From: Haliclona indistincta
Taxonomy: Eukaryota; Porifera; Demospongiae; Haplosclerida; Chalinidae
DNA length: 64,000 nucleotides
Direction: 5' to 3'
NCBI GenBank assembly: GCA_964017065.1
Contig: OZ024785.1
Location: 10,309,086 to 10,373,085 of the forward strand
The translations under genes were made by a program, and so were the position numbers. Of the stretch, positions 1 to 12,400 are shown piece by piece. Below the pieces are notes generated by a model. The model made no database searches. It was given only the letters and a program-made list of their open reading frames with translations, and had not been told where the DNA came from. Numbering within the stretch: the first letter of the stretch is position 1; each line of letters opens with the position of its first letter.

Positions 1-2440
1 CCACTGGGTCAGTTGTCTCCTGCATATGTGACAGAACATTGATTTGAGAGTTGTTATCTACCAAATTTTTACTCACCATTTTTGCTACATATCGTAGAAC
101 CTTTCTATCATTTTCCAGCATTTTGATGAAGTCCTTCTTAGGAGGCTGAGGAATTAGTGAGAAGCATGACTGCATGGAGTCCTCTAGTGAACCAAACCCA
201 TTGTATGGAGGAATCTCCTAAAACAGGACGAAAAAGAAGTGTATGTACTCTGTTATACATCCTTAGTTATACGACATTGTACATGCAGGACCACTTGGCT
301 AATGCATGACCTTTAATCATGTACAGTTTACTTTGTGCGTTGTTTGTGTCAGTGCTCAAAGGCAGTAGGAGGCAATGTGTGAGCTGTTATGACTATTTCT
401 GTGGGTAACACGGCATGAATGCGGAGGAAATCTGTTGGCAGACATTCAGCTCACATAGGACCATTGCTTGGGAACAGTGTAGAATACAACTCCCAATAGC
501 AATACATGTTTATGTAAGTGTTGCACACACGTGCATTGATCTATTTGAAAAACTGAATATTAAATTTGGATAGTGACCATCTCTATTGAATTAAGTGATG
601 TAGTATTTACTCTATAGCCTACTAGCTGCTAATTACTAGAGACCACAAACAGCATGATATCATACCCGTTTGACAGGTTCTGGTGTTGGCTGAGTCATTG
701 ACACTGGTTCGAAATCTCTCACTTGGAACTCCTTCTGATAATACTGTTTAGTGAACTCATCACAGTCACAACTGCAGACAATGGACAACCAATACCAGAT
801 AATAATTACAATAATTTTTACTATTACTAAGTACATCATGTACAAAGCACATGAGGTACATGTACAGGTGGATTTTATTTTGACAAAACCACCATAATTT
901 TACGAAAATAATTTTAAACTCTTGTTCAATGGTTTTATTCTTACATTAGGAACTTTCTGCCCATGATGATGATAGTTTTTCCAATACTAAAATCCTTTGG
1001 TGAGAACCACTCACTCACTTCACTCTCACTAATCTCCAGTATGGAGGAGGGAAAATTAGCTGCAGTAGGAAAATGAATTACGATGTAACCATGGAGAGAT
1101 GAGACCAAAAGGTGACAATTTTATGACGTGAAGACAAAACTTGGAAGTGTAAACATAAATATTATTTAAAATAATTGTACTACCCTTCAATTGGTAGTAA
1201 AAATAATTTTAGTTACAGGCAAGGGCTGCTTACATGGTACACTGTCTCGGTTTCGTGGTAGCTTTTGTCTGCATAGCAGCACAGGGAAAGGATCGCGACC
1301 ATCATTGGGCTCATGGATCTCCCTTATCTCAACTGTGTCATCAACCAGATAGTAGTGGATCACCTGTTACAGCACAAATTAAGAACAGCTCTAGTTTGAT
1401 TCATACTCACGAATGGTTTCATTTCTCCAAACATGTTGTCTCTATCATCCCACACACAGTAGAACCTCAGCACCTTTCTGTCCATTGTGATGAACTGCTT
1501 CAGTTTGTCCCAGTTAGTGGGTGTGCTAAATGCGTGCAAGGGTTGTGATCGGGACATAGTGTAGGGATCAGAAGGGTGTTCCTCTGGTGGATTTAGTTCT
1601 ATACCCTCACTACGCATGTATTCCTGTGTACAGAGGGAAAATGAGGAAATACAAGGAAAATGGAGTGAAAATAGACAACAGGCATTGAAGCATGTTTCCC
1701 ATAAATTCCACTCACATGCGTCCATTTGTCACAGTTGTAAATGTGGAACAGTTTCCCGTAAAAGGCAACGTCTATGCCTAAATTGAGATCTTTCCAGTGC
1801 CAACAGTCACCAAAATCATTCTTGGGTAGGCGCTGTCTTTTGATAAGTTTACCCTGAGGGATTCCACTAAGAGGAGGGACTTAAAGCACTTGCTGTAGTC
1901 TAGTACTATGCAAACCTGTTCTGTACTGGTGGTTCAACTACAGCAATTGAGTCGTCTTCCAAGTAGTAATACATCTTGACAACTCTCACACGATAGTACT
2001 CATCTGGCGACTCATGAACTGTCTGTTTGAAAAATGCATCAAACCTGAGAACCTGAAAGACAAAGAATTGTTCAATTACTTCACTCAATAAATTTTTCAA
2101 CCACCTTCTTATCAAAAGCAACATGAGCAGGCACAAACTCCACTGGAGCTGGTCTAGAGGCATTGCCATATGTGAGTGTGGGTCGCATGGTAGACAACTC
2201 ATCGAGGTCAGCCTCTGTCAGCTGATTAGCTTTAAGAGGCTCACCACCTATTCCTGTGGTTGGGTTGAGAGGTAAGGCATAGCCATTGCGGTAGTGGAGA
2301 GAGTTGCTTCGGTGGAATTTAGTTTTCTAAAAAGAACAGGACAATATTGTAAGTTGTGCAATTTTTAGTGTATTCTGACTCACTGTCAGATCAGAAAATG
2401 AATTTCCTGGTAGGAAGGGTAGGGCTGTGGGCTCACTCAT
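1..2440 (-). CDS. EFHC1: EFHC1/EFHC2-like axonemal protein with DM10 domains (partial)
   Basis: Microtubule inner protein of ciliary doublets (Rib72/EFHC family). The gene runs off the left edge. Ten exons read in phase: 2384-2440, 2105-2326, 1916-2052, 1716-1866, 1411-1623, 1234-1363, 945-1059, 666-771, 77-217 and 1-19, about 430 residues. Three DM10 domains begin at [20 protein letters not shown] and KVLRYVAKM. The first contains YYYLEDDS and EPPVQN, followed by [14 protein letters not shown]; the second contains [13 protein letters not shown]. This order and spacing match human EFHC1, which then has C-terminal EF-hands that would lie outside the window. The start at 2440 (MSEPTALPF) has no upstream alternative in its exon. 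It is divergent from p38 and an X-box-like motif lies about 90 bases upstream. EFHC1 versus EFHC2 cannot be decided here, because a pre-duplication orthologue is expected in a basal animal. Confidence 0.9.
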
Positions 2441-2600
2441 CCTGCAGGCCTGCTAGCTACTCAGTGGTGGCAGGACTAGGAGTACTAGTATCGCGACGTG
2501 GTTGGTTGTTAACGAAACGCAGTTACCATGACAATTAAGTGTGTTTGCGCATGCGCTTAAGTTAAACCCGGTTAATTAATTTACCACACCCATTTAGAAA
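2441..2600. promoter_or_regulatory. Bidirectional promoter, EFHC1-like / p38
   Basis: Only 160 bases separate the two start codons. The interval contains an RFX X-box-like site at 2522-2535 (GTTACCATGACAAT, one mismatch to GTHNYYATRRNAAC) and a perfect NRF-1 palindrome at 2547-2556 (GCGCATGCGC). No TATA box is evident. Shared use by both genes is inferred from the layout. Confidence 0.6.
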
Positions 2601-3824
2601 ATGGCCGATTTTACCAAACCAGTACAGAAGGGCTATAATCGTTTCGAGTTTTGCAAGACCACATGGGAGATTCCAGAACGCTATGCAGATTTGAGTCCAA
2701 TTGGTCTCGGAGCATACGGAACAGTTTGCTCGGCAGAAGACACTGTCCACGGCCTGAGAGTTGCACTGAAGAAGCTCTCTAATCCTTTCTCTAACAATAT
2801 CCAAGCTAAGCGGGCTTACCGCGAGTTGCGTGTTCTGAAACACATGAAGAATGACAATATTATAGGTTAGTGTCTAGTAGTACGTTGCAGTGTAAGTTAT
2901 CAACCCATCTTCATACAGGCTTACTGGATGTGTTCACTCCATCTGTAACTATTGACGACTTTCGCGACGTCTATCTTGTAGTCCATTTGATGGGTACTGA
3001 CCTTGCACAACTCATGCTACAGCAAAAACGCAGTGAAGCTAAGGTCATAACTGACGAACATGTACGATTTCTTGTCTATCAAATTCTCCGTGGTCTGAAG
3101 TACGTTCACTCAGCTGGCATTATTCATCGTGATCTCAAGCCGAGTAATGTAGCTGTGGGAGAAAACTGTGAACTGCGACTACTTGATTTTGGTCTAGCTA
3201 GAGCTACTAACCAAGAGATGACTGGCTATGTTGTAACTAGACATTGGAGAGCGCCTGAAGTGATTCTGAACTGGAGACACTATGATCAGAAAGGTACTAC
3301 ATGATTTATGGTATGAGATAATGATATTATGTCCATCTGTCTTTTCTTGCACTACAGTTGATATATGGTCAGCAGGTTGTATCATGGCTGAGCTTTTCAC
3401 TGGTCACACACTCTTCACAGGAGAAGACTATGCTGACCAACTCTCAAAGATATTTCAAGTAGTGGGAACACCGAGTGATGCGTTTGTCAGCCAGATTCCC
3501 AGCGAACCAACCCAGTTATACATTCGATCTCTTTCAGTTTTCGTAAAGAAGCCGTTCTCGGTCCAGTTTGGTATCGATGATCCACTAGCGGTGGACCTAC
3601 TTGAACGACTGTTAGTAGTTGATCCTGCTCAGCGTATCAGTGCTGAGGAAGCACTGTCTCATCCTTACCTCACTCATTATTCTGACCCCGACGATGAGCC
3701 TGTTGCTCCTCCCTATGACCAGGGATTTGAAGAGCTTGAACTTGACACTGATTCGTGGAGAAAACTAGTTTGGGAAGAGATCCATAGCTTTATTCCTGAT
3801 CAGTCACTCTACCATCAATTTTGA
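2601..3824 (+). CDS. p38-type mitogen-activated protein kinase
   Basis: Stress-activated Ser/Thr kinase of the p38 (MAPK11-14) family. Three exons, 2601-2865, 2919-3293 and 3358-3824, encode 368 residues, the usual p38 length. Visible motifs: glycine loop [11 protein letters not shown] lysine in VALKKL, catalytic loop [14 protein letters not shown], and the TGY dual-phosphorylation motif that identifies p38 (ERK has TEY, JNK has TPY). The C-terminal part has the [13 protein letters not shown] segment ([15 protein letters not shown]), which fits p38. The odd point is the segment after TGY, which reads [10 protein letters not shown] where p38, ERK and JNK have TRWYRAPE. It is divergent from the EFHC1-like gene. 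Assignment to p38 is certain; the vertebrate paralogue cannot be assigned. Confidence 0.97.
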
Positions 3825-5287
3825 CATCCATGAATTAATTCCGATTTCACCGTTGTAGAACATCATCTGAATTTTTATTATTTTAAGATGCTACTTGTGA
3901 TAGCAATTGAATGCGTATGTGATTTTGCATGGAACTAAGTCGAAGTTTGACGGGTGAAGTTGAAGCGGCTTTGTACATAGTAAGATAGTCGATGATTGGT
4001 GTTTTTTTATACATAAGGTCTTTTTTCAGTGGAGGAAGTGTAGTTACATACATGTATACAATTTTAAATTATAATCACATGCATAGATATTCCCAGAGAT
4101 GTTGGAATTGGTTATACTTGTCAGCTTGATTCATAGCACATAGGTACAAAACTGTTCTTAAAAAATTAGGATCAACAGTTTGAGTACCGATAAGATTACT
4201 AAACATTATCTTTCCCCACAATTAACAAATACTTCATGCAAATTCATAACTAATTGCTCAAACAGTTGTTTACAGGAAGTGAAACTCACCACAACTGAAG
4301 TAATGAGTAGATGAATGATTATCAGTATAGTGACTAGTCTATGCACAAGTTCACTATAATGTACTCACTCATAAGACAGTAGAATTGTATATTTTAAAAT
4401 ATTATTTTCATGTGTCAAGCAACGAGAAGAGAGAATTATTACATGTATATGTAACTATGCATACGTAGTTTACAAGTGCATATAAATTCACTTTTATACG
4501 ATCTGTTTGTCTAAGAGAGGTTACAAGAATTATAAAGAATTATTAATATTATAAAGAATAGAGATTTTAGATACAAGTAGCTAGTTAATCTACTGGTTTA
4601 TTTTGGTTTATTCTATATTAACTTACAGTATAGCTAAGCTAGTTCATCTACTGGTTTATTTTATATTAACTTATAGCTAAGCTAGTCTATCTACTGGTTT
4701 ATTGTACTTGAACGTATTGCCGTTTAGCTATGGGGAAATGTGAATGGTCAGTGTTTCCCTTTTGAACAAAGAAAAGAAATTTGTGTTTGCAATCTTTTCT
4801 CAGAATGTACAATACCAGACACGCTTGTAATGTGACAGTAAGCCATAGCAGTTTGTACACTAGATGCATACCACAATTTCCCCATAGTATGACCATTTTG
4901 AAGTTGTTCACGCATAGCAATATTGATCATAATATCTACAGCTATAGAGGTTCATGCATGAATTAGTGAATAAATTGCAGAGGTTTTCCGATGCAAGGTT
5001 CGCAGTCAGAAAGTCACTTCAGTTCTCTCTTCTACAGTAACTATTAGTCCGGCTCTCATTACGTTTTTCTGATTTTGATCTTAGGTGCCTTTAAAGCAGT
5101 TGTTTCTGAAAATAACTGTACTTTATATAGAATGCTCGTTTTCACAGCAATTATTATGACACGTTCACACATCAATGTTAGTTCACTACAGCTGTACTAA
5201 TAATAACAGTTTTCTTACGAATATGGTATCCCATCCGTTGGTGTGGAGTGTAACGAAGATAACAACTACTAAACTTCTTGCAGAAAC
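3825..5287. other. Intergenic, no gene recognised
   Basis: AT-rich sequence downstream of p38, presumably starting with its 3' UTR. Short open frames here have no recognisable domain. The only structure seen is a three-copy tandem repeat near 4575-4706. Confidence 0.5.
4575..4706. repeat. Three-copy tandem repeat, about 45-55 base unit
   Basis: The phrase CTACTGGTTTATTtt with flanking TAGCTA(G) and TATATTAACTTA recurs three times (about 4585, 4645 and 4690), the last copy truncated. Copies differ by small indels. Confidence 0.7.
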
Positions 5288-5538
5288 ATGGATGGCTTCG
5301 TCAGCTCAGAAGACCAGATTGCAATTGATTCACTCTACAACACTTTGGAGGTAGATAAATACTTAACAGTCAATATCATTATGATTACTCTATTTCTTGT
5401 TGTTGGCAGCAATCTCACGATTCTGGTGTGAATCATGTTGAAGAAAAATCATCCAATGAACTCGCATCAATATTTTACTCAGGGATGATCTACATGTATA
5501 ACTTGATCACTAAAAGTATAGAATCAGAGGATACGTGA
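5288..5538 (+). CDS. Candidate small two-exon gene, 63 residues, unknown
   Basis: Not recognised. An ATG at 5288 opens 21 codons to a GT donor (exon 5288-5350). A 59-base intron ends in TTGTTGGCAG, and the second exon 5410-5538 continues in frame for 43 codons to TGA. The acceptor is preceded by a pyrimidine-rich run, and another good acceptor-like TTCTTGCAG lies just before the ATG, so a 5' UTR exon is possible. The product would be acidic at the N-terminus (MDGFVSSEDQ), then hydrophobic (ASIFYSGMIYMYNLI) with an acidic tail. There is no homologue I can name. It lies alone between p38 and DYRK. It may be a real small protein, the coding part of a longer transcript, or chance. Confidence 0.3.
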
Positions 5539-6441
5539 AGTGTGATTCCATAAGATATAATTACTGCTCCAGAGCTCTAGAACAGACGAGGCTAGATGCA
5601 CAGTGCACTATCTCTGCCTATACAACCTACAGTTTGCAAGGTGCACTAGCAAACTGCAAATATGCGTGCCCTTCAAGTGATGCATAATATCTCAATTATT
5701 GTGTAGTAGATAGATGGTAGTAGACAATCCTTTTCTACTTCATCAGTGTTAGTTGTAATTTAACTGTGTACACTAATCATTATTATTTCAAGTAAGTCGT
5801 CACAAAATGGACCCTCTGTCGTACATCTATTTGTTATGCCGCCTAGCCGTGGCAGTTCAGAGGGGCAATGCAGCATCAGTGGTGGGATCTATTTTTATTG
5901 GGTACTTTGATTTATTTATTATAATTGTTAATTAGTTAGTTAGTTCTTATTTAACTATTAGCTTTCTTTTATGTATTTTTTCCAACATCATAGTGCTGCT
6001 TTACACTATACTATTAATAATTATTACTAAATATTTTTAGTAATAAAAATATAAAGGCAACTTCTGATCTGGTTGTTATGTGCCGTCACTTAGGTTCAAA
6101 TTGCTAACATTTTTGTAGATCACCAAATCTTTGTTTACGTCTAGCTACAGTACTGCCCAGTTAAAATCATCACAAAATTGGGTATTGTCAATTTGTCACT
6201 GTTGTTAAAGTTTTTATACAAAATACATCTCCATTGAAATACAATACAAACATCTGTGCATACTATAGGTGACATAAAGTGTTGGAAATGATAAAAAAGG
6301 AAAAAATATTATCTTTATTATACAAAACAACATGTAACTTTAAGTTAGATAGATGAAAATAAGAGAAAGAAAGTGAGAGAGAGAAAGAGTTGAGAATGAT
6401 TCATGACAAAGCAGGTTTGATAAACTGGTTTGGTTGGTCGA
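5539..6441. other. Intergenic, no gene recognised
   Basis: AT-rich sequence, likely including the 3' UTR of the DYRK gene at its right end (AATAAA-like signals on both strands). No coding evidence seen. Confidence 0.45.
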
Positions 6442-9400
6442 TCATACAAACGGCATTTCAGGATATTTGCTGTCTTTTGTTAAAGCGCCATCGTGTGAAG
6501 GTTCTATTGAAGAAGCTGCACTTTTTATACTTCCCTTGCTACTACTACGATGATAGTGTGAGTGTCCACCACTAATACCAGCTACAGTGCCTGTGCTATC
6601 CAGTAACATACTGCTTCGCTTGAAACCATTCACTCGAACAGGATCAGTAGGTGCTTTGGGTACTGAGTCTGACCCAACAGGTTGCAGTCTTCTTCTCGAG
6701 TCAACAGCAACTGAACTACTAGGACTAGACTCGCTGGATGTTTTCTCTCCCGAAGTGCCGTTCCATTGCCGATGAGGAAGAGTGCGAGAGTGATAATGTG
6801 TTTGAGAAGGCAAGAGAGACGAAGTGAGGGAGCCATGTGATGTGCTGGGAGTGATGTGCATTGCTCTAGGTACTACTCTGGGTCGACTGTGAAATCCCTA
6901 AAAGAGAAAATATGTATACTAATGTATTAAGCTAAAGCAGTCAAGTCTTACCTCAAGTATCCAGCCGTGCTGAAGAGCATCTTCTGGACATAATCTCTTC
7001 TTTGGATCCCACTGTAGACATTGCTTGATAAAGTCGAGAAAAAGAAGATCATTAGTTTTGATGGCTGACACGAGATCACGAGTTGCTGGACGCCGCTTTC
7101 GACCTTTTGAGTTCGTAATGCAACGAGGTCTGCCACTGGAGTCTAGGAGAAAGAGTGTTGATCTCAACATGGATTATGAAAATCACTGCCTTACCAAAAA
7201 ACAGTTTTCTTCTCTGAGCTTCTTCCAGAACAGCATAGTCGGGCAAACCAAAAATCTCCATGATGCAAGCAAGTTGTTCTACCTCATTCTCTCCAGGAAA
7301 CAAAGGGTATCCTGTGTATAGTTCAGCTAAAATACAGCCTAATGACCACATGTCAATAGCCACGCTGTAAGGCAGTCCGAGAATGACTTCAGGAGAACGA
7401 TAGAATCGTGACTGAATGTATGTGTAGACTCTTTGGTGGTCGTAGCAACTGGACCCAAAGTCAATAACCTTTACTGATGTCTGGCCTTGTAACCGCAGAA
7501 GAATGTTCTCCTGGAGAAGAGAAGGAAAGAGGAAGAAAGGGGGAATAAAGCTATGACACAAGGTATGAAAATCTAACAGGAAATGAACAGGATATGGTTT
7601 AGCTGAATATGCATCATTGCCTTGATAATACAAAACACTGAGTCATATGTAATCCAATACTGGATTAGTGAACTCTGTACTTTACATCATTGACAACAGT
7701 ATATCCTTGAACAGTCTGTTACATTATCTCTTACTGACGACACATACATACTCACTGGTTTGAGGTCACAGTGGATAATTCTCTCCCGCGACAGAATCCG
7801 AAGACATTGCAAGAGTGAGTAAGCAAAGCGCCTTATCAGTGAAAGACTAAATCCCTGGAAATTGTTCTTCTTGATGAGCTCATACAGGTTCATACTACAA
7901 GAGAAGCAAGCAACATAATTACACTATTGTATTAGTCTAGTATCTAGTATCAACAGATGTATACACACACGCGCACAATAATTGTGTATGAAAAAGAGCG
8001 GGACAGCACAAAAAATTTTTATCAGTAAGGTAGATGTCAATATTTGAAGCACGTAGCACAGTACATCATAGTATTTAGATAAGATGTGGTTGTATCACAA
8101 ATGTTGGGAATATCTGTTGTCTTGGAATGTTGGGAAAATTTCGTGTATGTGTATACTTTAGCAAATTTTCAGCACTTTCATGGATGATAAAAACCCAAGC
8201 ACATTCCCTAAGGCATGCTACTAGACAAAGCACTAAACTACACTTGATAGAGAGCTAAATAGTACTATTGACATGAGATACAACTGACTCACCCCATAAG
8301 CTCAAATGTGATGCAAAGATGATTTCTGAAGTAGAAGTACTCAATCATGTGTATAATGTTGAACTGGTTGTCTCTGTCCTGCAAGAAGTGATGCAAACTA
8401 TTAACACAGACAAACAACACTAACAAAGGATACTGTGGCTAGGATAATTAAGTTATCTACTCATGATCATTAAGTTATCTACTCATGATCACTGCTTATT
8501 AACATATGTAACTATGGCAACAGTGCATGGTTATTACATCAGTTATAAAACACAGGAACTAACTCTTTTTCGAAGTGAGTCTAATATCTTGACCTCCACC
8601 AAGGCCTGATGATGGAATCGCTTCTTGTTTCTGATTATTTTGAGCGCTACAAGTTGATTTGTCTTGTGATCAAATGCCTGCAATGATAAACAATAGAGTC
8701 AACTCATACACACACACACACATGCCCTCAGGGTAAGTGTAATAGATCAGTCAATACAAAAAGCTCATTTTAAATATTTTTTAGCGTTCTATTAAGAGAA
8801 AAACTATAATTGTATAACAGTTGCTTGCATGATGAAATACCAATTTCTGCTTTCCAAACAAGTGTCAAGAGTTTCGATTTTCAATTACTGTGAAATCGAC
8901 TTTGTAACAATCAAGATTATCTCTCAGACACATGTACTGTTTTGGTTCCAATAAACTAGCGTGAGTCACATGCCCAGTCACTATGGTATGTGAGTTACCT
9001 TTACTACTTGTCCAAACGACCCTTTCCCAATGATTTCTCTGATTTCATAGCGATATGATATGTGGTCATGTATCATCTTGACATAGCTACCATTATCATC
9101 ATCATAACCACAGTTCTGTTGTCCTCCAGGAATACCATCTACTTTCTTAGCTTCAAGCCCAAGATACCAAACCTCAGGAAACTCAACAATCTCTTTTCTC
9201 TCGTATGCCGTCATCTTATGACCATATTCTTTCACTGCTTGCTGCGGCGTCATTGGTAGACGCATGCCCTGTGTGTTCCTACGGACCTTGGGCATTGCTG
9301 TGTAAGGCTGGTCCAAATCATGGTCACTAGAATGAGAAAATACATAGTAACAATAACGTTAACATGCACTTTTAGACTGTTTTGTTTACCGGTTACTTTC

Positions 9401-12400
9401 CCAAATATTTGTAACAAGCATGTGTACTAAATAACCGTGAGTACATTCATCATGAGATTATGTGAATTGCAGCAAATTCTTTTGTAGGTGTAACCAATGC
9501 TTGACATTTAACAATAATTGGTATCATTAATAATAAATTATTATCGTAAATAGTGATGGAACCTAAATTTACAAAATTTTAACTCCTTGAAAATTATACT
9601 ACTAGTCTGAAACATTATGGAATATTTAGTTTGCTCTCTTGCTCTTGGAATGACCACTGGTATGTAGTATATTACACACACACGATTCTCATTGAGGCGT
9701 TTGATGACAGATTGCCTTATACTAGTTCTATCAGGAGAGTTTCCAGCTGAGTGAAATGCCAGACATAACAAGAAACAAGAATGCCAGCCAACCCCTCCAC
9801 ATAGCTACCACGAATCTACACGCATGATTACCATAAATACAAAGCCTTTCACAGAATAATGTGCTTCCTTACAACAAATAATACATAGCTATGGTTAGTC
9901 TCCTTAGCAGCTGTGGTAATCAACAAGCTGTAAGTATCCATGCTAAAACTATGCTTCCAAGTTAGCAGCCAACATTACTACCACATCAAAGATCAGCTCA
10001 CTAACACTATTAGCATCCAATAAACACTGATGTGTTTTGAAAAGCTGTACAGTACATACTCAACTTCAATAGTCAAGAAAATTTATATTGAGCATTGTTA
10101 TACTAATAGTAGGTTATTACCTGTCCGCTCTAAGACTTGACGCTCGATACAGTCTCCCTCTGTTGTAAGCAGCATCAGTGTGTGGAATACTAGACTATAG
10201 AAGAGAAAGAGGAAATGGTCAGACAAGATGGCTAGTCATAACACATTAATAGCAACTGTTAGCTAATTTGAGTAGAGTGGTGCATACCAAATGCAGTAAT
10301 TATGGCAATGGCTGTGATCTGTTGTATTTTAACATTTCACACCAGTTGCTAAGAGTATATTATAACAAGTAACAGATGACCTTGAAACTAGCTATGATGT
10401 GGTGACTGTGGTATGCATGTGTGCATGAGCTAACATGTAACACTTAGACAACTTAATAGGTAAGAGATATAATTCACCCACTTCACAACCACCAGAAATT
10501 ACACGAATTATTTTTTAGACATGCACAAGTACATGACCAAATACAAGTACACCCCTGAGTTAGTCAAGACACCAGCAGACACTAGTTCTGATTAAGTTTG
10601 TTTTACACACTGAGTAAGGGATTGATTTAGATTTTACAGAACACACAATATGCCTTTAATAGTCCCTTGGTCGTAGTACAACGTGACTTTCCTGTTATCA
10701 ATGATACTACAGTGAAACCTGTCTTAAGGACCACTTGTGTAAGAAGACCACCTCTACATTAAGACCACAATTTTCGATCATTTTATACATGATATTATAT
10801 AGCCACTCTCTATTAAGACCACATATTTTGGTCTTAATCAGCAGGTTTCACTGTACAAAGATGTCTACCTATCCTATCATCGTGCTTGCAGTATGTGCAC
10901 ATCTGTAGTCTATCACTGGTCAAGCACTTGCACATAACACACATACACATGCTATTCATACCATGGAGGCTGTCGTGTGTTGCCCTGCACTAGAGGACAG
11001 AGAAGCAAGTGATCTAGAGCTGATGATCCGTCCACTCATAATGGCAGACAGTTCTGTGATTGATAGTCTGTGTGACAGCAGCTTATTAGTGATAGCCAGC
11101 AGGGAAAGGCTGCTATAGACAGCAATAAGCTGTAGAGCAATGGTACCAAGCTACTGTAGAGCAATGGTACCAAGCTACTGTAGAGCAGAGCACAAGCTGT
11201 TGTAGAGCAGAGCACAAGCTGTTGTAGAGCAGAGCACAAGCTGTTGTAGAGCAGAACACAGGCTGAAAAGGAGCAAGTTCCTCAGATAATACAGGAAGGA
11301 GACAGCAAGCTATTCACAGCAAGAGTATCCACAGAGAGACTGCAGCCAGTAACACTACAAGCTTAGCTACAGCAAGCTACAGTGAAGATACAGCCCTGAC
11401 CTGCTAGGAAACTATACTAGTAAACCCGGCAATGGTGTAGTGTTTATACTGCGATAGACATGCTTCATCTTGTGTGGGGGTGACTGTGGTAGCATGTGTG
11501 CCTATTGTGGCTTCACGCTGCATGATAGTGTAGCACTATGGAATGCCACATATAGTGTTCTGAGTAACCACAGGTATTTATACACTAGGGGAATCTGATT
11601 GGTCTATTGGACCAATACCATGGCTACACTATAGAAAATACAACCAAATAACCAGGTCTTCCTGTTCAAGGTTAGTAATAGCAAAAAGATTAAAATGGAA
11701 TGCAGGATTTTGACTGCATGTCAGTGACACACGAGGTGCCAGGACACAAACAAGTTGACTGAAGGCATGTAGATGGACATTTATTTGGTGCAAACTTAGT
11801 ACTAAATATGGCAGAGAGCACATTTCCAAGAGAACAGTGTAGATATTGGCATTTTAGTCAATGATTATGAAAGCGTAGTCAGTCACTGGTAACAGTCTTA
11901 TCAGCCAACTTGGAGTTTGAAAATCAGAGTATTGCTAGTAAGCTGGTTATACTATACGGCAAGCTAGTTATACATCAATTTTCTGCACGGCTGGTCAATA
12001 AATACCAGAACCATCTGTCAAATAGTAGAATTCATACTACACCTCTCACTCAAAGGAATGTCTTGCATGTTCATCATCAATGACATTGTACATGCATGTT
12101 TCAGACTTATGTCCAGCACATGCATGTAATGTAACAAACAGGATTACATGTGCAAGTACCAGTACCTTAGTAGCTGGTGTGCATGTACACACCAGCCGTA
12201 GTCTAATCCTTTATTGTATCAGAGGTAGTCAACTCACCCACTGTCCAAAGACTATATTATTGGCACATGTTAAAGCATACATTATACTAGAATGTAAACA
12301 GAACCAAACTGGTTTCAAACTTTTTCAAAACTATTCCAAAACATAGCAACTACATACTGGCGTCAAGTTGCTAGTAGTACAGTAGACCCAGCAAAAACAG

